Shown here in pieces: positions 1-5,554 of a stretch of 6,264 bases of DNA. Both the position numbers and the translations under genes were made by a program. Under the pieces are notes generated by a model. That model did no database searches. It was given only the letters and a program-made list of their open reading frames with translations, and was not told the DNA's origin. The stretch's first letter is position 1, and every line of letters starts with the position of its first letter. Source of the DNA: Bacteroidales bacterium (lineage in GTDB: Bacteria > Bacteroidota > Bacteroidia > Bacteroidales > UBA12077). The stretch is taken from contig DAOVYZ010000220.1 in assembly GCA_030635365.1 (NCBI GenBank), positions 1 through 6,264 on the forward strand. Reading direction: 5' to 3'.

Positions 1-129
1 ATCTGCCTGATCTAATAACCGGGCCATTGAATAATCGTATGCTGTAAGCATTGCTATCTTTTCGTTCCTTAATTTCATCTCATGCAAAACATGAGTTGTA
101 ACTCTTTTTACTTTTTGATGAACTGACAT
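1..129 (-). CDS. panB: 3-methyl-2-oxobutanoate hydroxymethyltransferase (ketopantoate hydroxymethyltransferase), N-terminal 43 codons
   Basis: The reverse complement from the ATG at 129-127 reads without a stop to the window edge. It encodes MSVHQKVKRVTTHVLHEM followed by a stretch containing KIAMLTAYDYSMARLLDQAD. The TAYDYSMA block is the hallmark of the first beta strand of the PanB TIM barrel, and the VKRVTTH lead-in resembles PanB proteins I know from Bacteroidota. PanB is a cytoplasmic enzyme that makes ketopantoate from 2-oxoisovalerate and methylene-tetrahydrofolate, the first committed step towards pantothenate and CoA. Only about one sixth of the usual ~265-275 residues is present, because the gene leaves the window at its left end. 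The metal-binding and catalytic residues are therefore not visible. It is divergent from dnaK. The start is supported by a -7 promoter element about 25 bp upstream. Identity is inferred from the motif, not from a search. Confidence 0.9.
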   Translation of the reverse strand, partial: MSVHQKVKRVTTHVLHEMKLRNEKIAMLTAYDYSMARLLDQAD

Positions 130-154
130 AGTTAGTTAATATTTATTCAGCAAA

Positions 155-162
155 CAAAGCTA
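155..162 (-). promoter_or_regulatory. panB promoter, Bacteroidota -7 element
   Basis: On the minus strand this reads TAGCTTTG, a perfect match to the Bacteroidota -7 consensus TAnnTTTG. It ends 25 bp before the panB ATG, so the leader would be about 20 nt. The expected -33 region (around 182-186) reads TTC in an AT-rich context instead of TTG, so only half of the promoter is strong. No Shine-Dalgarno sequence is seen before the ATG, as is usual in this phylum. Confidence 0.55.
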
Positions 163-193
163 CAAATAATACATATAAAATGAACTAAAATGA

Positions 194-230
194 AGTAAAA
201 ATCCACGCCCAGAGGACGTGGATTTTTACT
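194..230. terminator. Strong symmetric hairpin, bidirectional terminator-like
   Basis: The arms 194-207 (AGTAAAAATCCACG) and 217-230 (CGTGGATTTTTACT) are perfectly complementary over 14 bp and enclose a 9-nt loop, CCCAGAGGA. The G+C-rich inner stem flanked by an A run on one side and a T run on the other has the form of an intrinsic terminator on both strands. Its place is odd: the flanking genes panB and dnaK are both transcribed away from it. It would stop leftward transcripts coming from 231-468 or rightward transcripts starting near panB. It could instead be an operator or a small mobile palindrome. The structure is certain; the function is inferred. Confidence 0.6.
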
Positions 231-248
231 CGGTACTTATTTTATGTT

Positions 249-288
249 TAAGTATTCGTAAGTATTTTGAATTTGAATTTTAAGTATT
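249..288. repeat. Three direct copies of TAAGTATT
   Basis: TAAGTATT occurs at 249-256, 259-266 and 281-288. The start-to-start spacings are 10 and 22 bp, close to one and two helical turns, so all three copies would face nearly the same side of the DNA. That pattern suits a cluster of regulator-binding sites, but an 8-mer made mainly of A and T can recur by chance in such DNA. The last copy overlaps the 13-bp palindrome GTATTT-T-AAATAC at 284-296. Confidence 0.35.
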
Positions 289-309
289 TTAAATACATTA
301 TGTCGTTTT

Positions 310-324
310 GTCACAAAATGTGAC
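310..324. promoter_or_regulatory. Palindrome GTCACA-AAA-TGTGAC, possible operator
   Basis: The two 6-bp arms are perfectly complementary around AAA, and they are the most G+C-containing part of an otherwise A/T-dominated interval about 145 bp upstream of the dnaK start. The size and symmetry suit a dimeric helix-turn-helix regulator. The half-site TGTGAC recalls Crp/Fnr-family sites, but the arms are arranged inside out relative to the classic TGTGA-N6-TCACA, so no family is assigned. The distance to dnaK is long for direct repression unless the promoter lies well upstream. Confidence 0.3.
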
Positions 325-468
325 GAGCGCATCTTATCAATAAAGTTATTAAATGCCATATTTACATAAAAACATATATTTTTTTCTAATGGCATAGTGA
401 TTGTTAAATTGATCTTCGAAATCAAATTCTGAAATAATCTTATTTAAATCTTTAAAATAAATTATATA

Positions 469-2385
469 ATGAGTAAAATAATTGGAATCGACTTGGGAAC
501 AAAAAATTCATGTGTTTCGGTAATGGCGGGTAATGAACCTGTTGTTATTCCAAACAGCGAAGGAAAAAGAACAACTCCATCTATAGTTGCTTTTATAGAA
601 AATGGCGAAAGAAAAGTTGGAGATCCTGCAAAACGCCAGGCTATTACAAATCCAGTAAAAACAGTATCTTCTATAAAGAGATTTATGGGGGAAACTTATG
701 ATAAGGTACAAAAAGAAATTAACAGGGTATCATATAAGGTTATCAAAGGTGATAATAATACGCCCCGGGTTCAAATTGATGACAGGCAATATTCACCACA
801 AGAAATATCTGCAATGGTTCTTCAAAAAATGAAGAAAACTGCTGAAGATTATCTTGGACAAGAAGTCACTGATGCTGTAATTACTGTTCCTGCGTATTTT
901 AGTGATTCTCAACGCCAGGCTACCAAAGAAGCCGGAGAAATCGCAGGGCTTACAGTCAAACGTATTATTAATGAACCTACTGCTGCTTCTTTAGCATATG
1001 GTTTAGATAAAAAAGACAAAGAAATTACTATTGCTGTATTTGATTTAGGTGGTGGTACATTTGATATTTCTGTTCTCGAATTAGGAGATGGAGTATTTGA
1101 AGTAAAGTCAACAAATGGTGATACTCATTTAGGAGGTGATGATTTTGATGAAGTAATTATAGATTGGCTGGCTGAAGAGTTTAAAAAGGATGAAGGTATT
1201 GATTTAAGGAAAGACCCTATGTCTCTTCAAAGGCTGAAAGAAGCTTCTGAAAAAGCTAAAATTGAATTGTCAAGCTCAACCAGTACTGAAATTAATCTTC
1301 CTTATATAATGCCAGTTGATGGCGTACCTAAGCACTTAGTTAAAACATTATCAAGATCAAAATTTGAACAACTTGCAGACAAATTAATCCAAGCAACTTT
1401 AGCACCATGTAAAAAAGCTTTAAGTGATGCTAATATGAAATCATCTGATATTGACGAAGTAATATTGGTTGGTGGCTCAACTCGTATTCCTGCAATTCAG
1501 GGAGTTGTAGATAAGTTCTTTGGCAAAAAACCCTCAAAAGGAGTAAATCCTGATGAAGTTGTTGCTGTTGGTGCTGCAATACAAGGCGGTGTACTAACCG
1601 GAGATGTAAAAGATGTTTTATTGCTAGATGTTACACCTTTATCATTAGGTATAGAAACAATGGGTGGTGTATTAACAAAATTAATAGACGCAAATACAAC
1701 TATACCAACTAAAAAAGCAGAAACTTTTACAACTGCTGCCGATAATCAACCTTCTGTTGAAATTCATGTATTACAGGGTGAAAGGCCTATGGCTAAAGAT
1801 AATAAGACTATCGGGCGATTCCATTTAGATAGTATTCCTCCTGCACCACGTGGTGTTCCACAGGTTGAGGTTGCTTTTGACATTGATGCAAATGGAATTA
1901 TTCATGTTACTGCTAAAGATAAAGCAACAAATAAAGAACAAAGTATTCGTATTGAGTCCTCATCTGGATTAACAGACGACGAAATAAAGAAAATGCGCGA
2001 TGAAGCAAAAGCTAATGAAGAAGCTGATAAACAAGTACGTGATAGAGTGGATAAACTTAATGCTGCAGATGGTTTAATTTTCTCGACAGAAAAACAATTA
2101 AAGGAGTTTGGAGACAAGTTGTCAGCCGATAAAAAAGCTAATATTGAAAAAGCTTTAGAAGAACTTAAAGAAGTTCATAAGAAAGAGGATTTAGATAATA
2201 TTGAAGCTAAAACTGAAGCTTTAAACAATGCCTGGAAAGAAGCATCAGAGGAAATGTACAAAGCGAGTCAACAAGCCGGAGCTCAACAGGGAGGTACTGA
2301 AGGCCCTCAAGCTGAACAACAGCAGGCTTCTGATAAAAAAGAAGACGGTGAAGTAACCGATGTAGATTTTGAAGAAGTTAAATAA
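469..2385 (+). CDS. dnaK: Molecular chaperone DnaK (Hsp70)
   Basis: This is a complete Hsp70 of 638 residues, the normal DnaK length. It is an ATP-driven cytoplasmic chaperone that binds unfolded segments and works with DnaJ and GrpE, neither of which is encoded here. The nucleotide-binding domain spans about 1-382, with Lys70, EPTAA at 169-173, the phosphate motif DLGGGTFD at 192-199 and VGGSTRIP at 334-341. The interdomain linker VLLLD is at 383-387, followed by the beta substrate-binding domain to about 505, the helical lid to about 600, and a Gln-rich flexible tail ending EVTDVDFEEVK. Residue 12 is Lys in GTKNSC, where Thr is nearly universal (GTTNSC); Asp8, Thr11, Lys70 and Thr197 are kept. 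The start gives the standard MSKIIGIDLGT N-terminus; the leader is AT-rich with no Shine-Dalgarno. It is transcribed alone and ends at a strong terminator. Both the ORF and the identity are certain. Confidence 0.98.
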   Translation: MSKIIGIDLGTKNSCVSVMAGNEPVVIPNSEGKRTTPSIVAFIENGERKVGDPAKRQAITNPVKTVSSIKRFMGETYDKVQKEINRVSYKVIKGDNNTPRVQIDDRQYSPQEISAMVLQKMKKTAEDYLGQEVTDAVITVPAYFSDSQRQATKEAGEIAGLTVKRIINEPTAASLAYGLDKKDKEITIAVFDLGGGTFDISVLELGDGVFEVKSTNGDTHLGGDDFDEVIIDWLAEEFKKDEGIDLRKDPMSLQRLKEASEKAKIELSSSTSTEINLPYIMPVDGVPKHLVKTLSRSKFEQLADKLIQATLAPCKKALSDANMKSSDIDEVILVGGSTRIPAIQGVVDKFFGKKPSKGVNPDEVVAVGAAIQGGVLTGDVKDVLLLDVTPLSLGIETMGGVLTKLIDANTTIPTKKAETFTTAADNQPSVEIHVLQGERPMAKDNKTIGRFHLDSIPPAPRGVPQVEVAFDIDANGIIHVTAKDKATNKEQSIRIESSSGLTDDEIKKMRDEAKANEEADKQVRDRVDKLNAADGLIFSTEKQLKEFGDKLSADKKANIEKALEELKEVHKKEDLDNIEAKTEALNNAWKEASEEMYKASQQAGAQQGGTEGPQAEQQQASDKKEDGEVTDVDFEEVK

Positions 2386-2409
2386 CATATCCCAACATCT
2401 AACAATATT

Positions 2410-2437
2410 AAAGAGCTCTCATTTGAGGGCTCTTTTT
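2410..2437 (+). terminator. Intrinsic terminator of dnaK
   Basis: An 11-bp stem begins 25 bp after the dnaK stop. AAAGAGCTCTC (2410-2420) pairs with GAGGGCTCTTT (2425-2435) with one G-U wobble, around an ATTT loop. The T-rich run TTTTTATT follows (2433-2440). It is a textbook Rho-independent terminator and separates dnaK from the downstream run. Confidence 0.88.
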
Positions 2438-2465
2438 ATTACTTAAATTATCAGTACAATACTTA

Positions 2466-2519
2466 AGGTAACCTCTAATAATTGGTTTTGTAATAAAAAG
2501 TAATTATTAGAGGTTACCT
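2466..2519. repeat. Perfect 18-bp inverted repeat upstream of the MORN gene
   Basis: Left arm 2466-2483 (AGGTAACCTCTAATAATT) is the exact reverse complement of right arm 2502-2519, with an 18-bp spacer between. Each outer arm end is itself a near-palindrome; GAGGT-T-ACCTC at 2510-2520 is the clearest. It is not a normal terminator: the dnaK terminator already lies 28 bp upstream and no T tract follows. The right arm overlaps the expected -33 position of the TAnnTTTG promoter at 2530-2537. That makes it a candidate operator with two binding sites; a small mobile palindrome or a 5' RNA structure is also possible. The symmetry is exact; the role is inferred. Confidence 0.6.
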
Positions 2520-2529
2520 CAATAATTCT

Positions 2530-2537
2530 TACTTTTG
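2530..2537 (+). promoter_or_regulatory. Promoter -7 element for the MORN-protease-xseA run
   Basis: TACTTTTG matches the Bacteroidota -7 consensus TAnnTTTG perfectly and ends 15 bp before the ATG at 2553, predicting a leader of only about 10 nt. TTAG at 2507-2510 lies at about the right distance for a -33 element and is one base from TTTG. That -33 candidate falls in the right arm of the inverted repeat. No comparable element is visible in the two short downstream gaps, so this is probably the promoter of the whole run. Confidence 0.55.
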
Positions 2538-2552
2538 TAAAAAAGAAAAACC

Positions 2553-3353
2553 ATGAAAATTAAACTATTATTCTTGCCTGTTGTATATTTATTAGTAATC
2601 ACATCATTAATAGCTCAAAATAAAGAAATAAATAAAATTGATGAAAATGGGTATAAACAAGGATATTGGGAAAAATCCTATTATAATGGTAACATTAAGT
2701 ATTCCGGTTACTTTAAGGATAATAAACCTATTGGAGAATTAAAAAGATATAATGAAGACGGAAGTCTTAAAGTTGAAATGTTCTATAAAGAAAATTCAAA
2801 TAAAGTTTATTCAAAATTTTATTATCCGGGAAAAGCAGCCCAAGCTGAAGGATATTATAATAATAAGTTAAAAGATAGTGTATGGATATATTATTCAACT
2901 GAAGGTTACAAAATAAATGAAGTGCCATATATTGATAATAAAAAACATGGGACAGAAAAAAAATTCTATAAAAATGGAAACCTGTCTGAAGTATCGGTAT
3001 GGAATGAAGGAATAAATGATGGTTTAACAATTCGGTACTATGATACAGGAAAAGTGATGATGAGAATTCTTTACAAGAATGGTATCCTTGATGGTGAATA
3101 CAATTTGTATGGACTTGAAGAAAATATTCTTATTCAAGGCCAATACAAAAATAATAAAAGAGAAGGTAAATGGATTTATTATAAAAATAATGGACATATT
3201 AAAGATGAGTTAAATTATATTAATGGCATTGCTGAAAACCAAGAAGAATTAGAGAGATTAGAGAATGAACAAATTGAGATGCTTGAAAAAAACAAAGGCA
3301 AATTTCAAGACCCAATGAAAAGTATCTATAATACTATTCCTCCAAGTCACTAG
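2553..3353 (+). CDS. Secreted MORN-repeat (YwqK-like) protein of unknown function
   Basis: This 266-residue protein starts with a Sec signal peptide: MKIK, a hydrophobic core at about 5-20, then SLIAQ-NK with likely cleavage near residue 21-22. Residues ~30-225 are tandem MORN_2-type repeats of roughly 20-25 residues. Each has a Tyr/Trp-rich strand, a G or NG turn and a following G-x-W/Y-x-x-Y; clear copies are GYWEKSYYNGNIKYSGYF (37-54), HGTEKKFYKNGNLSEVSVW (132-150), DGLTIRYYDTGKVMMRILY (156-174) and EGKWIYYKNNGHIKDELNY (204-222). A charged helical tail (about 228-250) follows. Databases often call such proteins YwqK-family antitoxins, but no toxin partner is present, so that label should not be read as function. 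It is likely periplasmic or surface-exposed. It stops with TAG, with an in-frame TAA six codons later. A 28-bp gap without a promoter separates it from the protease gene, suggesting co-transcription. Confidence 0.85.
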   Translation: MKIKLLFLPVVYLLVITSLIAQNKEINKIDENGYKQGYWEKSYYNGNIKYSGYFKDNKPIGELKRYNEDGSLKVEMFYKENSNKVYSKFYYPGKAAQAEGYYNNKLKDSVWIYYSTEGYKINEVPYIDNKKHGTEKKFYKNGNLSEVSVWNEGINDGLTIRYYDTGKVMMRILYKNGILDGEYNLYGLEENILIQGQYKNNKREGKWIYYKNNGHIKDELNYINGIAENQEELERLENEQIEMLEKNKGKFQDPMKSIYNTIPPSH

Positions 3354-3381
3354 AAACTCTTATTAAAACCCTAAAAGTATT

Positions 3382-5016
3382 ATGAGAAATATAGTCTTAA
3401 TAATATTACTGTATGCCTTATCACTTAAAGGTTTATCACAAGTAGCTGATAATAGCTACAGAATATTTTTAACTGATAAAAATAATAATGGGTTTTCCAC
3501 AGAACATCCTGAGGAGTTTCTTTCCCAAAAAGCAATTGAAAGAAGATCAAATCAAAATATTGATATCTTAGAAAATGATTTGCCATTAACAAAGACATAT
3601 ACTGATAGCCTTATAAAACTTGGATGCCAAGTTTTAAACAAATCAAAATGGTTTAATAGCATTGTAATTTATACAGAAGATCAAGCCTTAATTGATACCA
3701 TAACCAATCTTGATTTTGTTAAGTCAAAACAAAAAAAGGCATCAAATTTAATCTCTCATTCAAACAAAGAGTTACATAAAACGACTATGGTAACCGAATA
3801 TTACGATGCCCTTAATTATGGAAATGCTACACCTCAAATAAGCATACACAATGGGCATATTTTACATCAAAGTAATTACCTAGGCCAAAATATGACAATT
3901 GCTATAATTGATGCAGGATTCTACAATGTAGATTTATTAGCCGCTTTTAACAGTCTTTGGACTAATAATCAAATTCTAGGTTTTAAAGATTTTGTTGATG
4001 GAGATAACAATGTCTTTGATGCTTCGGATCATGGCATGAAGGTATTATCAATTATGGGAGCAAATATCCCTGGTGAATTTATTGGAACGGCTCCTAAAGC
4101 AAATTATTGGCTTTTAAGAAGTGAAAATAGTTTATCTGAATATGCTATCGAAGAAGACAATTGGGTTGCTGCTGCTGAATTTGCTGACAGTGTTGGTGCT
4201 GATATTATTAATTCTTCTTTGGGTTATTCTTTATTTGATGATTTTAACCAAAATTACTCTTATAATGATTTAGATGGAAATACTGCTTTTGTGACTAATG
4301 CTGCAGATATTGCTGCATCAAAAGGAATTATTGTTGTAAATAGTGCCGGTAATAGTGGGAATAAACCCTGGACATATATATCAGCACCAGCAGATGCAGA
4401 TAGTATATTAACTGTAGGAGCTATCGATAAATATGCTTTATATGCAGCTTTTAGTAGTATTGGCCCTACTTCTGATGGAAGGATAAAACCCGATATTGTT
4501 GCCGTAGGATATCAAACAACTATTCAAGATGCAAATGGTAATACAACAATAGGTAATGGTACATCTTTTTCGACACCAATAATAACAGGTTTAACTGCCT
4601 GTTTATGGCAAAGCCTGCCGGATTTAAATAATATGGAAATTATTCGGGAAATTAAAGCGAGCAGTCATCAATATTCAAATCCAGACAATAAATTAGGTTA
4701 TGGAGTACCTGATTTTGGTAAAGCTGCTAATTTAACAAGCATAAAACCAAATTTTATCACAAACATTCTAATAAACGCCTATCCAAATCCCTTTACTAAA
4801 GAAATTACAATTGACTTTATTTCAACAATAAATAATAGTGTATCAATAGAGTTATATGACCTTATAGGGAAAAAGGTTAGTCATAAATATGAACCATTCA
4901 TTGGTGAAGGTACTCAAATAGTACTAAACAATTTGCAAAAAATCCCATCCGGAGTATATTTACTAAAAATCAAAGTAGGTAATCAATATATAAATAAAAA
5001 AATTAGCAAATTGTGA
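3382..5016 (+). CDS. Secreted S8 subtilisin-like serine protease with T9SS type A sorting domain
   Basis: This complete 544-residue preproprotein should hydrolyse peptide bonds outside the cell. A signal peptide lies at 1-20 (hydrophobic core, LKGLSQ). Residues ~21-130 form the N-terminal region typical of Bacteroidota subtilases (YRIFLTDK, FLSQKAIERR, SKWFNSIVIY) and probably act as a folding propeptide. The S8 catalytic domain spans about 155-450. Its triad is Asp177 in IAIIDAGF, His217 in SDHGMKV and Ser395 in GTSFSTP, with oxyanion-hole Asn324 in SAGNSG, so it should be active. The last ~80 residues (AYPNPF at 466-471, SGVYLLKI, ending NKKISKL) are a type A C-terminal domain that directs export by the type IX system and release or anchoring at the cell surface. 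It follows the MORN gene by 28 bp and ends TGA-TAA, 4 bp before xseA. The substrate is unknown. Confidence 0.95.
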   Translation: MRNIVLIILLYALSLKGLSQVADNSYRIFLTDKNNNGFSTEHPEEFLSQKAIERRSNQNIDILENDLPLTKTYTDSLIKLGCQVLNKSKWFNSIVIYTEDQALIDTITNLDFVKSKQKKASNLISHSNKELHKTTMVTEYYDALNYGNATPQISIHNGHILHQSNYLGQNMTIAIIDAGFYNVDLLAAFNSLWTNNQILGFKDFVDGDNNVFDASDHGMKVLSIMGANIPGEFIGTAPKANYWLLRSENSLSEYAIEEDNWVAAAEFADSVGADIINSSLGYSLFDDFNQNYSYNDLDGNTAFVTNAADIAASKGIIVVNSAGNSGNKPWTYISAPADADSILTVGAIDKYALYAAFSSIGPTSDGRIKPDIVAVGYQTTIQDANGNTTIGNGTSFSTPIITGLTACLWQSLPDLNNMEIIREIKASSHQYSNPDNKLGYGVPDFGKAANLTSIKPNFITNILINAYPNPFTKEITIDFISTINNSVSIELYDLIGKKVSHKYEPFIGEGTQIVLNNLQKIPSGVYLLKIKVGNQYINKKISKL

Positions 5017-5020
5017 TAAA

Positions 5021-5554
5021 ATGACACCCAAATACACATTACTAGAATTAAATAAAGATATTCAGGAAAAAATTAAAACAGGTTTTTCTTCTTCTGTATG
5101 GGTAATTGCAGAAATTAGTGAATTAAAAGTAAACAGGAATGGCCATTGTTACATTGAATTGATTGAAAAAGACATTATCAATGATACTATTATTGCAAGG
5201 TCTAGAGCAACAATTTGGGCATTTACATATAGAATAATAAAACCTTACTTCGAAAGTACTACAGGGCATGAATTAACACCCGGAATAAAAATTCTGGTTC
5301 AGGCAAATGTTGAGTTTCATGAATTGTATGGCTTAAGCATCAATATTACAGATATAGACCCCAATTATACAATTGGAGAATTAGCCCAAAGGAAAGCTGA
5401 GATAATAAAAAAACTAGAGGAAGAAGGAGTAATCAACATGAATAAAGAGATACCTTTTCCTCTTGTTCCTCAAAAAATTGCTGTAATATCTTCCCAAAAT
5501 GCTGCAGGGTATCAGGATTTTATTAATCAATTAGAAAATAATTCTTTGGGTTAG
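5021..5554 (+). CDS. N-terminal XseA segment as it would be translated if the TAG terminates
   Basis: If the TAG is real and not suppressed, translation yields 177 residues. They comprise the OB-fold single-stranded-DNA-binding domain (about 1-110, with VWVIAEISELK, GHCYIELIEK and FHELYGLSINITDIDP), the linking helix with LEEEGVINMNK, and the first strand of the catalytic domain (FPLVPQKIAVISSQNAAGYQDF, 144-165). All later catalytic motifs would be lost, so the product could bind DNA at most and should have no nuclease activity. The start ATG fits the usual short N-terminus (YTLLELNKDIQ) and is the first ATG after the tandem TGA-TAA stops of the protease. No Shine-Dalgarno is visible, so translation may depend on coupling to the upstream gene. 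Confidence 0.6.
   Translation: MTPKYTLLELNKDIQEKIKTGFSSSVWVIAEISELKVNRNGHCYIELIEKDIINDTIIARSRATIWAFTYRIIKPYFESTTGHELTPGIKILVQANVEFHELYGLSINITDIDPNYTIGELAQRKAEIIKKLEEEGVINMNKEIPFPLVPQKIAVISSQNAAGYQDFINQLENNSLG

Larger units (their letters stand above)
130..468. other. Divergent intergenic region between panB and dnaK
   Basis: This 339-bp AT-rich stretch contains no gene I can support. From left to right it holds the panB -7 element, the hairpin at 194-230, three copies of TAAGTATT (249-288), a short palindrome GTATTT-T-AAATAC (284-296) and a GTCACA/TGTGAC palindrome (310-324). I found no convincing TAnnTTTG element for dnaK in its last 90 bp. TATATTTT within 361-375 and TAATCTTA at 435-442 are poor matches. 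There is no CIRCE sequence (TTAGCACTC-N9-GAGTGCTAA), so HrcA control of dnaK is not supported. A minus-strand frame (237-425, or 237-395 from the first ATG) is open, but it has AT-driven composition and no recognisable motif. Confidence 0.7.

Noticed and set aside
237..425. A 62-codon minus-strand frame ending just before the hairpin at 194-230
   Set aside because: It needs a TTG start for full length (52 codons from the first ATG), has no promoter match or recognisable motif, and its Lys/Asn/Ile/Phe-rich composition is what random AT-rich DNA gives. It is kept only as context for the hairpin.
130..468. CIRCE operator, tRNA or riboswitch in the panB-dnaK spacer
   Set aside because: No CIRCE consensus, cloverleaf or known riboswitch core could be found; only simple hairpins and palindromes are present.
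508..3030. Minus-strand frames at 508-711, 1902-2117 and 2767-3030
   Set aside because: They are antisense to dnaK and the MORN gene, show no motifs, and are explained by the codon composition of the real genes.
2553..3353. Toxin-antitoxin system, from the YwqK antitoxin label often given to MORN_2 proteins
   Set aside because: The protein has a signal peptide and no toxin-like neighbour. The label comes from annotation pipelines and is not supported here.
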